From positions 1 to 12,446 of the forward strand of contig DASRHK010000111.1 in the NCBI GenBank assembly GCA_035650495.1: a stretch of DNA of 12,446 bases. The letters are read 5' to 3'. This document shows, in pieces, positions 5,098 to 12,209 of the stretch; the first letter of the stretch is position 1, and each line of letters starts with the position of its first letter. Made by a program: the position numbers and the translations under genes. The notes under the pieces were generated by a model that saw only the letters and a program-made list of their open reading frames with translations, had not been told where the DNA came from and did not search any database. The stretch is from DASRHK01 sp035650495 (lineage in GTDB: Bacteria > Pseudomonadota > Gammaproteobacteria > Nevskiales > Nevskiaceae).

Positions 5098-8000
5098 CTA
5101 CGCGAGCTCGACGAGCAGCTGCTTCGCCGTGACGCTGCTGCCGGCGTGCGTGTGGATCTGCCGCACGAGGCCATCGGCCGGCGCGGCGATCACGGTTTCC
5201 ATCTTCATCGCTTCGAGCGCGAGCAGCGGCTCGCCCTTGCGCACGCTCTGTCCCTGCTGAACGGCGACGCGCACGACCATGCCCGGCATCGGCGCGCCGA
5301 TCTCCTTCGGATTGCGCTCGTCGGCTTTGCGCTTCTCGGCAACCGCCTGCGCGCCTGCGCGCGGAACGCGGATCGTGCGCGACTGCCCGTTGAGCTCATA
5401 GAACAGCTTCGCCTCGCCGTCGGCGTCTGATTCCGACCTGCCCTGCAAGCGGATCAACAGCGTCTTGCCGGGCTCGAGCTCGACGCTGATCTCTTCCTGC
5501 TCGTTGAGACCACTGAAGAACACCGGCGTCGGCAGCGCGGAGACGTCGCCGTAGTTGCGGCGATGCTCGACGAATTCGCGGAACACTTTCGGATACATCA
5601 GATACGACGCGAGCTCGTTCTCCGAGAGCGGAATGCCGCACGCCTTCTCCGCCTCTTTCTTTGCGGCGTCGAGATCGACGGGCGCGATGCTGTCGCCGGG
5701 TCTTCCCTTCATCGCCGGCTTGCCCTTGAGCACTTTCGCCTGCAGCGTCGACGGCCAGCCTTCCGGCGGGAACCCAAGCTCGCCCTTGAACAGCGACACG
5801 ACCGATTCCGGGAAATCCATCGCGTGATCGGGATCGGCGACCTGCTCCGGCGTGAGATGGTTCGCGACCATGTAGAGCGCCATGTCGCCGACGACCTTCG
5901 ACGTCGGCGTGACTTTCACGATGTCGCCGAACAGGCGATTCACGTCGGCGTAGGCCTTCGACACTTCCGGCCAGCGCGATTCCAATCCCATCGCGCGGGC
6001 TTGCTCACGGAGATTGGTGTACTGCCCGCCGGGCATCTCGTGGCGATACACGTCGGCAGTCCCGGAGCGGATATCGGCCTCGAACGGCGCGTAGTAGCGG
6101 CGCACGCCTTCCCAGTAATCGGAAAGCTGCTGCAATCCAGCGAGATCGACTTGCGGATCGCGCTCGCTGCCCGCGAGCGATGCCGCGATGCTCGCGAGAT
6201 TCGGCTGTGAGGTGAGTCCCGACATCGCGTCGAGCGCGCCGTCGACGGCGTCGCATCCCGCGTCGACCGCCGCAAGCACGCTCGCCGCGGAGATGCCGCT
6301 CGTGTCGTGCGTATGGAAATGGATCGGCAGCCCGATCTCCTGCTTCAGGGCGCGCACCAGCTCGCGCGCCGCGCGCGGGCGACACACGCCGGCCATGTCC
6401 TTGATGCCGAGAACGTGCGCGCCGAGCTTCTCGAGCTTCTTCGCCATCGCGACGTAGTACTGGAGGTCGAACTTCGGCCGCGTCGTATCGAAGAGGTCGC
6501 TCGTGTAACAGATCGCTGCTTCCGCGACGCCGCCGTGCTCGACGACCGCGTCGATCGCGACGCGCATGTTCTCCGCGTTGTTCAGGCAGTCGAAGATGCG
6601 GAAGATGTCGATGCCAGATTTCGCCGCGCGCTCGACGAAATACTCGACGACGTTGTCGGCGTAGTTCGTGTAGCCCACCGCGTTCGCCGAGCGCAGCAGC
6701 ATCTGGAACGGGATGTTGGGGATCGCCTCGCGCAGCTTCTCGAGCCGCTCCCACGGATCGTCCTTGAGGAAGCGCAGCGCGACGTCGAAGGTCGCGCCAC
6801 CCCAGCATTCGAGCGAGAGAAGATTCGGCGCGAGCCTCGCGTAATACGGCGCGATCGGCAACATGTCGCGCGTGCGCATGCGCGTCGCGAACAGGCTCTG
6901 ATGCGCGTCGCGCAGCGTCGTGTCGGTCAAGAACACTTTCTTCTGCGCCTTCAGCCATTGCGCGAACTTCTGCGGCCCGAGACGCTTCAGCTCGTCGCGC
7001 AGGCCGGGCGGCGGCTCCGGCATCCTGCCTCTCGCCGCACTTCCGCCATCGGTCGGCGGCCGCGAAAGATCGGCGCGCGGCAACGTCGGTGACGGCGATC
7101 GCTTCGGTGCCTCGCGTCCTTTCATCTCCGGATTGCCGTTGACGATGACGTCGCCGATGAAGCGCAGCAGCTTGGTCGCACGATCCTTGCGCGGCGTGAA
7201 GTGGAACAGCTCGGGCGTCTCGTCGATGAAGCGCGTCGTGCAATCGCCCGACTTGAACAGCGGATGCGCGATGACGTTCTCGAGGAACTGCAGATTGGTC
7301 GACAACCCGCGGATGCGGAACTCGCGCAACGCGCGATCCATGCGCGCGATCGCTTCGCCTGCGCTTCCCGCCCATGCAGTCACTTTCACGAGCAGCGAGT
7401 CGTAGTACGGCGTGATCACCGCGCCGCCGTACGCGGTGCCACCGTCGAGTCGCACGCCGAATCCCGCGGGGCTGCGATACGCGAGCAGGCGGCCGTGATC
7501 AGGCGTGAAGCCGTTCTCCGGATCCTCGGTGGTGACGCGACACTGCAGCGCGTGGCCGTCGAGGCGCACGTCCTGCTGGCGCGGCAGGTACTGCTCGCCG
7601 AGCTTGCCGCCACTCGACACCGCGATCTGCGCCTTGACGATGTCGACGCCGGTGACTTCCTCGGTCACCGTGTGCTCGACCTGGATGCGCGGATTCACTT
7701 CGATGAAGTAGAACGCGCCGGTCTCCGCATCCGTCAGAAACTCGACGGTGCCCGCGTGCGTGTAGCCGACGCTGGCGCAAAGCTTGACCGCCGAATCGCA
7801 CAACGACTTGCGCTGCGCGTCGCTCAGGTACGGTGCGGGCGCGCGCTCGACGACTTTCTGGTGGCGGCGCTGCACCGAGCAATCGCGCTCGAACAGATGG
7901 ATGAGATTGCCGTGCTGATCGCCGAGCACCTGCACTTCGACGTGGCGCGCGCGACGCACGAGCTTCTCGACGTAGACGTCGTCGTTGCCGAACGCGGTCT

Positions 8001-8568
8001 TCGCCTCGCGCCGCGCGGATTCCATCTGCGACGCGAGATCGCTCTCCGACTCGATCACGCGCATGCCGCGGCCGCCGCCGCCCCAGCTCGCCTTCATCAT
8101 CACCGGATAGCCGATCGCGGCGACGATCTTGCGACACGCATCGACGTCGCGCGGCAATGCGGCTGATGCGGGCAACACGGGAACACTCGCGGCCTCTGCA
8201 GCCCTGCGCGCTGCAACTTTGTCGCCGAACGTGCGCAGCACTTCCGGCTTCGGGCCGACGAAGGTGATGCCGGCGGCCGCGCATGCTTCGGCGAACGCGG
8301 GGTTCTCCGACAAGAATCCGTAGCCCGGATGGATCGCATCGGCGCCAGCGTCCTTCGCGATGCGGATGATGCCGGGGATGTCGAGATACGCGGCGATCGG
8401 CTTCGCGCCCGCGCCGACCTGATAGCTCTCGTCGGCCTTGAAGCGATGCAGCGCGAAGCGATCCTCGTACGCGTAGATCGCGACGGTCTTGATGCCCATC
8501 TCGACCGCGGCCCGCATCACGCGGATGCAGATCTCGCCGCGATTGGCGACGAGGAGCTTCTTGATCAT
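5098..8568 (-). CDS. pyc: pyruvate carboxylase, single-chain
   Basis: A 1156-residue biotin enzyme making oxaloacetate from pyruvate, bicarbonate and ATP in the cytosol, refilling the TCA cycle. Biotin carboxylase (1-450): glycine loop GGGGRGM (163-169), Lys117, Lys159, His209/Glu211, Lys238, Glu276, Glu290, Asn292, Arg294. Linker 480-525. Carboxyltransferase (about 540-820): LTDTTLRDAHQS with metal ligand Asp549, Lys723 in GIKDMAG (the lysine usually carboxylated) and His752/His754 in FHTHD. The conserved MPGGQYTNL (845-853) and the tetramerisation region follow; the biotin domain ends the chain with EAMKMET, biotin on Lys1122. All key residues are present and the length is normal. The start MIKKLLVANRGE fits the family, and its ATG overlaps the TGA of the upstream secreted-protein gene. 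Odd point: linker residues 489-516 resemble a translated interspersed repeat. A 2-oxoacid relative such as an oxaloacetate decarboxylase is excluded by the complete carboxylase half. Confidence 0.97.
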   Translation of the reverse strand: MIKKLLVANRGEICIRVMRAAVEMGIKTVAIYAYEDRFALHRFKADESYQVGAGAKPIAAYLDIPGIIRIAKDAGADAIHPGYGFLSENPAFAEACAAAGITFVGPKPEVLRTFGDKVAARRAAEAASVPVLPASAALPRDVDACRKIVAAIGYPVMMKASWGGGGRGMRVIESESDLASQMESARREAKTAFGNDDVYVEKLVRRARHVEVQVLGDQHGNLIHLFERDCSVQRRHQKVVERAPAPYLSDAQRKSLCDSAVKLCASVGYTHAGTVEFLTDAETGAFYFIEVNPRIQVEHTVTEEVTGVDIVKAQIAVSSGGKLGEQYLPRQQDVRLDGHALQCRVTTEDPENGFTPDHGRLLAYRSPAGFGVRLDGGTAYGGAVITPYYDSLLVKVTAWAGSAGEAIARMDRALREFRIRGLSTNLQFLENVIAHPLFKSGDCTTRFIDETPELFHFTPRKDRATKLLRFIGDVIVNGNPEMKGREAPKRSPSPTLPRADLSRPPTDGGSAARGRMPEPPPGLRDELKRLGPQKFAQWLKAQKKVFLTDTTLRDAHQSLFATRMRTRDMLPIAPYYARLAPNLLSLECWGGATFDVALRFLKDDPWERLEKLREAIPNIPFQMLLRSANAVGYTNYADNVVEYFVERAAKSGIDIFRIFDCLNNAENMRVAIDAVVEHGGVAEAAICYTSDLFDTTRPKFDLQYYVAMAKKLEKLGAHVLGIKDMAGVCRPRAARELVRALKQEIGLPIHFHTHDTSGISAASVLAAVDAGCDAVDGALDAMSGLTSQPNLASIAASLAGSERDPQVDLAGLQQLSDYWEGVRRYYAPFEADIRSGTADVYRHEMPGGQYTNLREQARAMGLESRWPEVSKAYADVNRLFGDIVKVTPTSKVVGDMALYMVANHLTPEQVADPDHAMDFPESVVSLFKGELGFPPEGWPSTLQAKVLKGKPAMKGRPGDSIAPVDLDAAKKEAEKACGIPLSENELASYLMYPKVFREFVEHRRNYGDVSALPTPVFFSGLNEQEEISVELEPGKTLLIRLQGRSESDADGEAKLFYELNGQSRTIRVPRAGAQAVAEKRKADERNPKEIGAPMPGMVVRVAVQQGQSVRKGEPLLALEAMKMETVIAAPADGLVRQIHTHAGSSVTAKQLLVELA
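7021..7104 (-). repeat. repeat-like segment inside the pyruvate carboxylase linker
   Basis: Codons 489-516 of the carboxylase read KRSPSPTLPRADLSRPP and then TDGGSAARGRMP, the hallmark translation of a dispersed palindromic repeat (SPSPTLPRGEG with a GGSAA.GRMP tail). It sits in the flexible linker between the biotin carboxylase and carboxyltransferase halves and keeps the frame open. The DNA has diverged at silent positions from the copy at 916-969 (compare TCGCCGTCACCGACG with TCCCCCTCGCCCACG), so it is either an old insertion or an expansion under protein-level constraint. Confidence 0.5.
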
Positions 8569-9410
8569 CGCTTGCACACGTAGCCCAATCGCGTGAGCGC
8601 CAGCGGATCGGGCGTGGCGGGCCGCCATGCTTCGCCGTCGAGCGAGAAGCGCAGCGGGATCGAAATGGTTGGATTCAGCACGACGTCGAAGGTCGAGCCA
8701 TCGCGCCAGCCCTTGAACATTCCGGGTCCGGCGTACTTCGCTTCACCACCGCGGCAAACGAGCGCGAGCTTCGGCGCATCGGCAGCGAGCTCGACGACGA
8801 CGAGCAGCACGTGCGTGTCGCCGGGACTCATGCTGAGCAGCCACTTGCCGTCGGGAGAGATCTGCTCGACGTAGCTGCCGTTCGGCACGAACACCGTCTG
8901 GTCGTCCGCCGGCGACACGAGATACGAACCCGGCGCGTCGTGCTGGAAGCGCTCCTCGATGCGGTGATAACGCGCCGCGCCGACGCGCCCGGCATACACG
9001 AACATCTCGCCGTCGGCGTCGCTGTCTTGCGACTTCGGCGGCGGACGGTCGCGGAACACGACGTCGTGACCCGACGAGGTCTTGATCGTCAGCGTCTCGC
9101 CGTGCCGCTGCACGACCGCCGATTCGGCGGCGATCTGTTTCTGCTCGAGCACGCGCGCCTTCTTGTCGGTCGCGTCGATCATCGGCAGCTGACCGGGCGC
9201 TTCGTTGCTGACTTCGGCGGCGGCGATGATGCCCTTTGCGATGTTTCGATCGAGCGACTTCGGCTCGACGACGCTCTTGAGCAGCGGCGCCAGCGGATCG
9301 TAGATGGAAAGATCGATGACATCCGCGCCCTCGAAGCGATATTCGCCGGCGAGAGCGGCGACGGACGCTGCGCAGCAGAGAGTGACCGCCACTCGACGCA
9401 ATACGCTCAT
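8565..9410 (-). CDS. secreted protein of unknown function
   Basis: A 281-residue protein with a clear signal peptide: MSVLRRVAVT then a hydrophobic core and AALA before GEYRF, so cleavage after residue 21. It is not a lipoprotein, as no lipobox is present. The mature part starts with a helical region (about 30-100), followed by a mostly beta region (100-281) with motifs such as YVEQISPDGKWLLSM. Two cysteines, C219 and C279, could form a disulfide in the periplasm. I do not recognise a family. The start at 9410 is supported by GGAG six bases upstream. Its stop overlaps the pyruvate carboxylase start (ATGA, 8568-8565), so the carboxylase is translated from the same message and probably coupled, an odd pairing of a periplasmic protein with a cytosolic enzyme. 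The next gene (9472) is divergent, 61 bp away. Confidence 0.85.
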   Translation of the reverse strand: MSVLRRVAVTLCCAASVAALAGEYRFEGADVIDLSIYDPLAPLLKSVVEPKSLDRNIAKGIIAAAEVSNEAPGQLPMIDATDKKARVLEQKQIAAESAVVQRHGETLTIKTSSGHDVVFRDRPPPKSQDSDADGEMFVYAGRVGAARYHRIEERFQHDAPGSYLVSPADDQTVFVPNGSYVEQISPDGKWLLSMSPGDTHVLLVVVELAADAPKLALVCRGGEAKYAGPGMFKGWRDGSTFDVVLNPTISIPLRFSLDGEAWRPATPDPLALTRLGYVCKR

Positions 9411-9436
9411 GTCGATCTCCGGATGTTGGTGAAAGC

Positions 9437-9465
9437 TTGACAGACTCCCCGGCCGGGCGTGCAGT
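9437..9465 (+). promoter_or_regulatory. candidate sigma-70 promoter of the desaturase gene
   Basis: A perfect TTGACA (9437-9442), a 17-bp spacer and TGCAGT (9460-9465), a weak -10 (3 of 6). The spacer contains the palindrome CCCGGCCGGG (9448-9457), a possible operator. Transcription would start about 7 bases after the -10, at or very near the ATG at 9472, which would give a leaderless message; the AGGA just before the ATG argues instead for a start further upstream. Confidence 0.35.
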
Positions 9466-9471
9466 AGGAAC

Positions 9472-10449
9472 ATGGACCCCGCGATCAGAAACGAGATCGA
9501 CACGTTCCTCAGCGAGGCGGAGATCGGTGAGCTCAAGCAGCGCTCCGACTGGCAGGGACTGCGCGCGTTGCTGATGAGCTGGGCGATCATCGCCGCGAGT
9601 CTCGCCGCAGTCGCGCTGCAGCCGCATCCCGTCGTCATCCTCGTCGCGATCGTGCTCATCGGTGGCCAGCAGCTCTCGCTCGCGGTGTCGATGCACGAGG
9701 CTGCGCATCATCTGCTGTTCCGCACGCGCTGGGCCAACGATTGGTTCGGCCGGTGGATCGCTGCGTATCCGGTGATCCAGGACATGCATCGCTATCGACG
9801 CCATCACATCGCGCATCACCGTTACACCGGCACTGATCGCGATCCGGATCTGTCGCTCGCGTCGGGATTCCCAGTGAGCCGCGGCAGTCTCGCCCGCAAA
9901 TTCGCGCGTGACGTGTTCGGCATCACTGGCGTGAAAGTCCTCATCGGCAGCGTGCTGATGCTCGGCGGCGTGCTCGTCTACGACGTCAGCGGCGAAGGCC
10001 GCCGCGCGGATCGCACCGGCATGACGCGCGCGACGAAGGCTCGGCAATTCATTGCAGGCGTGCACGGCCCTGTTCTCGCGCAACTCGCGCTGTTCGGAAT
10101 CCTGTGGGCCTGCGGCGCAGGGTGGACGTACCTGATCTGGATCGGTGCCTGGCTGACGAGCCTTCAGTTGTTCCTGCGCATCCGCTCGATCGCGGAGCAT
10201 GCGCTGACGCCCGATCCCTACGACGCGCTCAACAACGCGCGTACGACGCGCGCGCAATGGTGGGAGCGACTGCTCTACGCGCCGCTCAACGTGAACTACC
10301 ACCTCGAGCACCACATGATGGTCGCGGCGCCGCACTGGCAGCTGCCGCGGCTGCATCGCATGTTGCGCGAGCGCGGAGCCTTTGAGCGGCCCGCGTCAGT
10401 GGCGCCGAGTTACGCGGCGGTGTTGAGAAGCGCGGTGAGGCGAAGCTAA
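9472..10449 (+). CDS. membrane fatty-acid desaturase family protein
   Basis: A 325-residue integral membrane di-iron enzyme. The three histidine clusters are in the right order: HEAAHH (75-80), RHHIAHH (110-116) and HLEHH (277-281), with an extra AEH (His243) that fits the further ligand seen in this family. Membrane segments fall at about 33-50, 54-72, 149-170 and 200-236. Members insert a double bond or hydroxyl group into an acyl or lipid chain with oxygen and an electron donor; the position and substrate cannot be told from sequence, and no ferredoxin or cytochrome b5 domain is fused. Spacing between the first two boxes and the H-x-x-H-H third box suits the acyl-lipid or sphingolipid-type subgroup rather than the alkane hydroxylases. 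The ATG at 9472 follows AGGAAC. It is divergent from the secreted-protein gene and overlaps the end of the next gene by 4 bp tail to tail, so it is transcribed alone. Its length is complete. Confidence 0.9.
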   Translation: MDPAIRNEIDTFLSEAEIGELKQRSDWQGLRALLMSWAIIAASLAAVALQPHPVVILVAIVLIGGQQLSLAVSMHEAAHHLLFRTRWANDWFGRWIAAYPVIQDMHRYRRHHIAHHRYTGTDRDPDLSLASGFPVSRGSLARKFARDVFGITGVKVLIGSVLMLGGVLVYDVSGEGRRADRTGMTRATKARQFIAGVHGPVLAQLALFGILWACGAGWTYLIWIGAWLTSLQLFLRIRSIAEHALTPDPYDALNNARTTRAQWWERLLYAPLNVNYHLEHHMMVAAPHWQLPRLHRMLRERGAFERPASVAPSYAAVLRSAVRRS

Positions 10450-11366
10450 CGCCACGCGACCTCTAGAACGTCGCCATCGAGCGGAAGGATCCGCATACCG
10501 CGGCTATCGACTCCGACAACCGCCAACTGGTGTGCTCGCGTATCCACATACGCGAGGCTCAAACCGTCCGGAGCAAAAGTCGGGCTCTCGTCCATCGGAC
10601 CGCCGCTCACCGTGCGGAACACTTGGTTCCGCAGATCCAGCAGCCCGATCAGCGAGCGCGAGCCCTCGTAGTGCACGAGTGCGAGTTGGTTGCCATCGGG
10701 CGAATAGGCCGGCCGCATGTTCTGTTTTCCCGCAATGTTGAGTCGGCGCGCCTGCCCGCCCCAACTCGGCACCGCATAGATTTGCGCCGCGCCGGAACGA
10801 TCGGACGTGAATGCGATTTCGCGACCGTCGGGCGACCATGCTGGCTCGGTGTCGATCGCCGGATTGGTGGTCAAGCGCCGGCGCGTGCTGCTCGCAAGGT
10901 CGATGATGTAGATGTCGGCGTTGCTCCCGAACGACAGACTCAACGCAAGGGATTTGCCGTCCGGCGACCACGCCGGCGCGCTGTTGACGCCAACCTCATG
11001 CGTCACGACTCGCGACGCGCGCGTGCGCAGATCCACGACGAAAATGGCGGCGGTGCGCTGGAAAAAGCCGGCATAGGCGAGCTGCGAACCATCCGGCGAC
11101 CAGGTAGGAGACAGCAAAGGCTCGCTCGAGGTCACGACGACGTTCGCGTCGTCTCCATTCGGGTCTGCGACGACGAGCTGAAACCGCCGCGCCTTGCCAT
11201 TGCCGTCCGCTACGACGTACGCGATTGCGTCGGGCGCTACGTTCGTGATCGAACGTTGTGGCGCGGTGGTGCCAGAACTCTTCGCTGGAGTTGCCGGCTG
11301 ATTCGAGCACGCAGCGAGATCGAAGACGCACGCGACCACGGCCGCACGAAGGGCGAAACGGTTCAC
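10446..11366 (-). CDS. TolB-like beta-propeller lipoprotein
   Basis: A 306-residue exported protein. The signal peptide ends in the lipobox LAAC with Cys20 as the lipidated residue, followed by a low-complexity tether (SNQPATPAKSSGTTAPQ). Five PD40/WD40-like repeats follow, marked by WSPDG or its variants at about 89, 134, 178, 222 and 265, spaced 43-45 residues: a TolB-type propeller, probably six-bladed with one degenerate blade. It lacks the N-terminal domain of true TolB (about 430 residues) and no tolQRA or pal gene is near, so it is a stand-alone propeller lipoprotein that presumably binds a periplasmic or outer-membrane partner. The start is GTG at 11366, chosen for its good Shine-Dalgarno sequence (GAGGA, 5 bases away) and because it gives a normal 20-residue lipoprotein signal; an upstream ATG at 11399 has no ribosome site. 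The residue after Cys20 is Ser, so outer-membrane sorting is expected. Confidence 0.88.
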   Translation of the reverse strand: MNRFALRAAVVACVFDLAACSNQPATPAKSSGTTAPQRSITNVAPDAIAYVVADGNGKARRFQLVVADPNGDDANVVVTSSEPLLSPTWSPDGSQLAYAGFFQRTAAIFVVDLRTRASRVVTHEVGVNSAPAWSPDGKSLALSLSFGSNADIYIIDLASSTRRRLTTNPAIDTEPAWSPDGREIAFTSDRSGAAQIYAVPSWGGQARRLNIAGKQNMRPAYSPDGNQLALVHYEGSRSLIGLLDLRNQVFRTVSGGPMDESPTFAPDGLSLAYVDTRAHQLAVVGVDSRGMRILPLDGDVLEVAWR

Positions 11367-11678
11367 TGGTTTCCTCGCATGGCGCGGTGCGCGACACATT
11401 GTCGCAAGCGTACGCGCTTTCGGACATGTTGTTGGTGCTGTCCCATACCGACAGGAGTTGGAGGCGAACGTTCGCCGGCGCGGATGGTTTTGAGAAAGCG
11501 CCTGGTTGAGCGCTTGCAGTCCGTTGGCGAAGCGCGAATGACTTGCGCCGCGCAAAGCCGGCGTTCGTTTCCTTAGTGTATGACCGGTGTCGAGATGAAA
11601 TGACTGTGAGTCTTACCGGCCAGGTGCGGACATCGACGCGTGGCGCTCAATCTGCTCGTAGCGGACAAGCCGGATTCC
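11367..11678. other. 312-bp intergenic region upstream of the propeller lipoprotein
   Basis: No supported gene on either strand. It holds palindromes that may be operators for the lipoprotein gene: GGCGAACGTTCGCC (11463-11476, 14 bp perfect) and TTGCGC-C-GCGCAA (11543-11555). A small inverted repeat AAGCGC/GCGCTT with an 8-base loop lies near 11497-11516. On the minus strand TACACT near 11574-11579 is a possible -10 without a good -35. No clear terminator follows the receiver gene that ends at 11679. Confidence 0.4.
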
Positions 11679-12065
11679 CTATTCCGATCGGATAGGCGCC
11701 AACGACAACTCCACGGCGTTGCGGATGACTTCCATTTGGAACGGCTTGTGAACAATCTGACGAGCCCCGGCCAGCAAGGCGAGCTGAATCGCAGCCGACG
11801 CACGATCTTCCGCGGTCATGACGACAACCGGAATGTTCTTCATCGCTTCGGGAAATGCGAGCATGAGCTCAACACCGCTCATGCCAGGCATGTTGAGATC
11901 GGTGATGATGCAGTTGGGAAGATCAGTTGATGAGTTCAGCGCTATAAGGCATGCGGCTGCCCCCGCGAAAGTTGTCACTTCCCATCCCAAGGTCCCGAAC
12001 AGCAATGCGAGCGAGTCACGCGTCGCCTCGTGATCGTCAACGATGTAGACCTTGCCTGCGCGCAT
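11679..12065 (-). CDS. stand-alone FixJ-type receiver protein
   Basis: A 128-residue receiver domain with the acidic pair D10-D11, phosphoacceptor Asp56 in CIITDLNMPGMSGVEL, Thr84 in VVMTAED and Lys107 in IVHKPFQ. The sequence style (YIVDDHEATRDSL, ITDLNMPGMSG, HKPF) is that of the FixJ/TodT/NodW branch, but full members carry a LuxR-type DNA-binding domain of about 70-80 residues; here the protein stops with SLAPIRSE at a true TAG, and I see no frameshifted remnant after it. So it is a single-domain regulator, acting by protein contact or as a phosphate sink, or an old truncation. The start MRAGKVYIVDD is set by alignment; GGTAA just upstream is a poor ribosome site. The DNA is less GC-rich than most of the window. 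It lies 144 bp downstream of the partial receiver on the same strand, and a shared hybrid kinase may be encoded beyond the window. Confidence 0.9.
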   Translation of the reverse strand: MRAGKVYIVDDHEATRDSLALLFGTLGWEVTTFAGAAACLIALNSSTDLPNCIITDLNMPGMSGVELMLAFPEAMKNIPVVVMTAEDRASAAIQLALLAGARQIVHKPFQMEVIRNAVELSLAPIRSE

Positions 12066-12209
12066 TTACCGGCCAGTGCCAATTCGCGAGCCCGTTCAGC
12101 CATCACATCCGGCGTCGCCTACTTTTTATGGCATCTCGGGCGCCTGATAGTTCATCGAATACGCGCCAGGAATGCAGGCAAAGCGTGGGACGATGCAAGC
12201 ATATGATCA
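12066..12209. other. 144-bp intergenic spacer between two receiver genes
   Basis: No gene or clear terminator is seen. Composition is near 52-56% GC, lower than most of the window. Promoter elements for the receiver at 11679-12065 should lie here, but I cannot point to a convincing -35/-10 pair. Confidence 0.4.

Noticed and set aside
7201..8166. A 321-residue plus-strand open frame opposite pyruvate carboxylase
   Set aside because: Antisense shadow of the biotin carboxylase domain; no ribosome site or family signature.
11463..11476. 14-bp perfect palindrome GGCGAACGTTCGCC
   Set aside because: About one such palindrome is expected by chance in a window of this length; kept only as a possible operator in the intergenic entry.
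10530..11576. A 348-residue plus-strand open frame opposite the propeller lipoprotein
   Set aside because: Arginine-rich shadow of five WSPDG-type repeats on the other strand.
11613..12076. Direct repeat TTACCGGCCAG at 11613-11623 and 12066-12076 flanking the FixJ-type receiver
   Set aside because: An 11-bp exact match at this distance is expected about once by chance in a window this size, and there is no transposase or other mobile-element sign.
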